From positions 1 through 5,881 of the forward strand of contig WTKB01000293.1 in the NCBI GenBank assembly GCA_011524575.1: DNA of 5,881 nucleotides, given 5' to 3'. The position numbers and the translations under genes were made by a program. This document shows, in pieces, positions 4,649 to 5,881 of this stretch. How positions within the stretch are numbered: position 1 is the stretch's first letter; the number at the start of each line of letters is the position of its first letter. This stretch comes from Aquimarina sp. GTDB taxonomy: Bacteria > Bacteroidota > Bacteroidia > Flavobacteriales > Flavobacteriaceae. A model generated the notes under the pieces. It was not told the origin of the DNA and searched no databases. It was given only the letters and a program-made list of their open reading frames with translations.

Positions 4649-5881
4649 ATGAAAGATTTATTTGATAGAATCTATGCAGATAAAGGTCCTTTAGGTAAGT
4701 GGGCAGATAAGGCGGAAGGTTATTTTGTATTTCCAAAATTAGAGGGGCCTATATCTAATCGAATGAAATTCCAAGGAAAAGAAGTGATTACTTGGAGTGT
4801 GAATGATTATTTAGGTCTTTCAAATCATCCAGAAGTACGTAAAGTAGATGCTGAGGCAGCTGCTCAATATGGTTCGGCTTACCCGATGGGAGCTCGAATG
4901 ATGAGTGGACACACCGAGCGTCATGAGCTTTTACAAAATCAGCTTGCAGAATTCGTGAGTAAGGAATCGGCTTATGTGTTGAATTTTGGATACCAGGGTA
5001 TTATGTCAACTATAGATGCTTTAGTAAGTAAAGATGATGTTATTGTGTATGATGTTGATGCACACGCTTGTATTATTGATGGCGTGCGTCTACATGCAGG
5101 AAAGCGTTTTACATACCGTCATAACGATATGGAAAGTATCGAGAAAAACTTAATGAGAGCCACTAAAATGGCAGAGAAAACAGGAGGAGGAATCCTTTTG
5201 ATTTCTGAGGGTGTTTTTGGAATGCGAGGACAACAAGGAAAGCTTAAAGAAATTGTAGCTCTTAAAGAGAAATACAATTTTAGACTTTTAGTAGATGATG
5301 CTCATGGTTTTGGAACATTAGGTGCTACAGGAGCAGGAGCAGGAGAGGAACAAGGTGTACAAGATCAAATTGATGTATATTTTGCTACTTTTGCAAAGTC
5401 TATGGCAAGTACAGGAGCCTTTATTGCTGCTGATAAAGAAATTATTGATTTCTTAAAGTATAACTTACGATCTCAAATGTTTGCAAAATCATTGCAAATG
5501 CAACTTGTAGAAGGAGCTTTAAAACGCTTGGAGTTATTACGTACAATGCCAGAGCTTAAAAATAAACTTTGGGAGAATGTAAATAGATTACAGTCGGGGC
5601 TTAGAGATCGTGGTTTCGACATTGGAAGCACACAAAGTTGTGTAACTCCAGTTTATCTTAAAGGGAGTATTCCAGAAGCTATGGTACTTGTAAAAGACCT
5701 TAGAGAAAATTATGGTGTGTTTTGTTCTATAGTAGTGTATCCAGTAATTCCAAAAGGGTTAATTTTACTTAGGCTAATTCCTACAGCAGCACATACTTTT
5801 GATGATGTAGACGAAACTTTGGAAGCATTCCAAAATATTCGTGAGAAGTTAGAAAACGGAACTTATAAGACCCTTTCAGAA
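4649..5881 (+). CDS. PLP-dependent alpha-oxoamine synthase (serine palmitoyltransferase / cysteate acyltransferase type), 3' end cut by window
   Basis: 411 codons are visible with no stop; related enzymes run to about 400-420 residues, so little is probably missing. It is a fold-type I PLP enzyme of the family that joins an amino acid to an acyl thioester with loss of CO2 (serine palmitoyltransferase, BioF, Kbl, HemA and capnine-forming cysteate acyltransferase). Visible landmarks are SVNDYLGLS (50-58), GARMMSGHTERHE (81-93), H139 in DVDAHA (ring-stacking His), D216 and H219 in VDDAHG (cofactor contacts), K250 in ATFAKSMAS (Schiff-base lysine) and R375 in RLIPTAAHT (substrate-carboxylate Arg). 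The catalytic set is complete. No membrane segment is evident. In flavobacteria such enzymes start synthesis of sphingolipids or of sulfonolipids (capnine), both envelope lipids. The GARMMSGHTERHE segment differs from the SGTRFLNGTLDLHE-like sequence usual in bacterial serine palmitoyltransferases, so the exact substrate is open. The start follows an 85-nt AT-rich leader without a Shine-Dalgarno. Confidence 0.9.
   Translation, partial: MKDLFDRIYADKGPLGKWADKAEGYFVFPKLEGPISNRMKFQGKEVITWSVNDYLGLSNHPEVRKVDAEAAAQYGSAYPMGARMMSGHTERHELLQNQLAEFVSKESAYVLNFGYQGIMSTIDALVSKDDVIVYDVDAHACIIDGVRLHAGKRFTYRHNDMESIEKNLMRATKMAEKTGGGILLISEGVFGMRGQQGKLKEIVALKEKYNFRLLVDDAHGFGTLGATGAGAGEEQGVQDQIDVYFATFAKSMASTGAFIAADKEIIDFLKYNLRSQMFAKSLQMQLVEGALKRLELLRTMPELKNKLWENVNRLQSGLRDRGFDIGSTQSCVTPVYLKGSIPEAMVLVKDLRENYGVFCSIVVYPVIPKGLILLRLIPTAAHTFDDVDETLEAFQNIREKLENGTYKTLSE

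Overview
The window looks like chromosomal DNA of a marine-type Flavobacteriaceae (Bacteroidota) bacterium. The grounds are strong AT-richness, starts without Shine-Dalgarno sequences, a promoter matching the Bacteroidota form (TTG, then TAnnTTTG), a short Smr protein of the kind common in flavobacteria, and a lipid-type alpha-oxoamine synthase. No species can be named from the sequence alone.

Layout. Positions 68-2405 hold a two-gene minus-strand operon, transcribed MBOAT O-acyltransferase first and then a membrane-anchored SGNH-like protein, with 7 nt between them. This pairing is the usual one for O-acetylation of an extracytoplasmic polysaccharide. A 273-nt divergent intergenic region (2406-2678) carries a palindromic repeat element and the likely promoter of the rightward smr gene (2679-3230). 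An 84-nt gap filled by half of the same repeat follows, then a family 2 glycosyltransferase (3315-4274). Next is a 374-nt non-coding stretch (4275-4648) with a strong bidirectional terminator and a full-length 158-bp copy of the repeat. The last gene, from 4649, is a PLP-dependent alpha-oxoamine synthase (serine palmitoyltransferase / cysteate acyltransferase type). It is open at the right edge, probably only a few residues short.

The least ordinary content is non-coding. Three copies of one dispersed, MITE-like palindromic element lie in three successive intergenic regions: an internally deleted copy (2493-2574), a half copy (about 3226-3288) and a full copy (4403-4560). The full and deleted copies share terminal inverted repeats (consensus GAGCTTGTTTAAA), have two distinguishable ends, and are each flanked by TAA on both sides, which suggests a 3-bp target duplication. 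The half copy overlaps the smr stop codon. The half copy and the left arm of the full copy are in opposite orientations and bracket the glycosyltransferase gene. No transposase is present, so movement would depend on an enzyme elsewhere.

Functionally, the MBOAT/SGNH pair and the glycosyltransferase all point to cell-surface glycan assembly and decoration, and the oxoamine synthase points to envelope sphingolipids or sulfonolipids. They do not form one operon. Only the MBOAT/SGNH pair is clearly co-transcribed.
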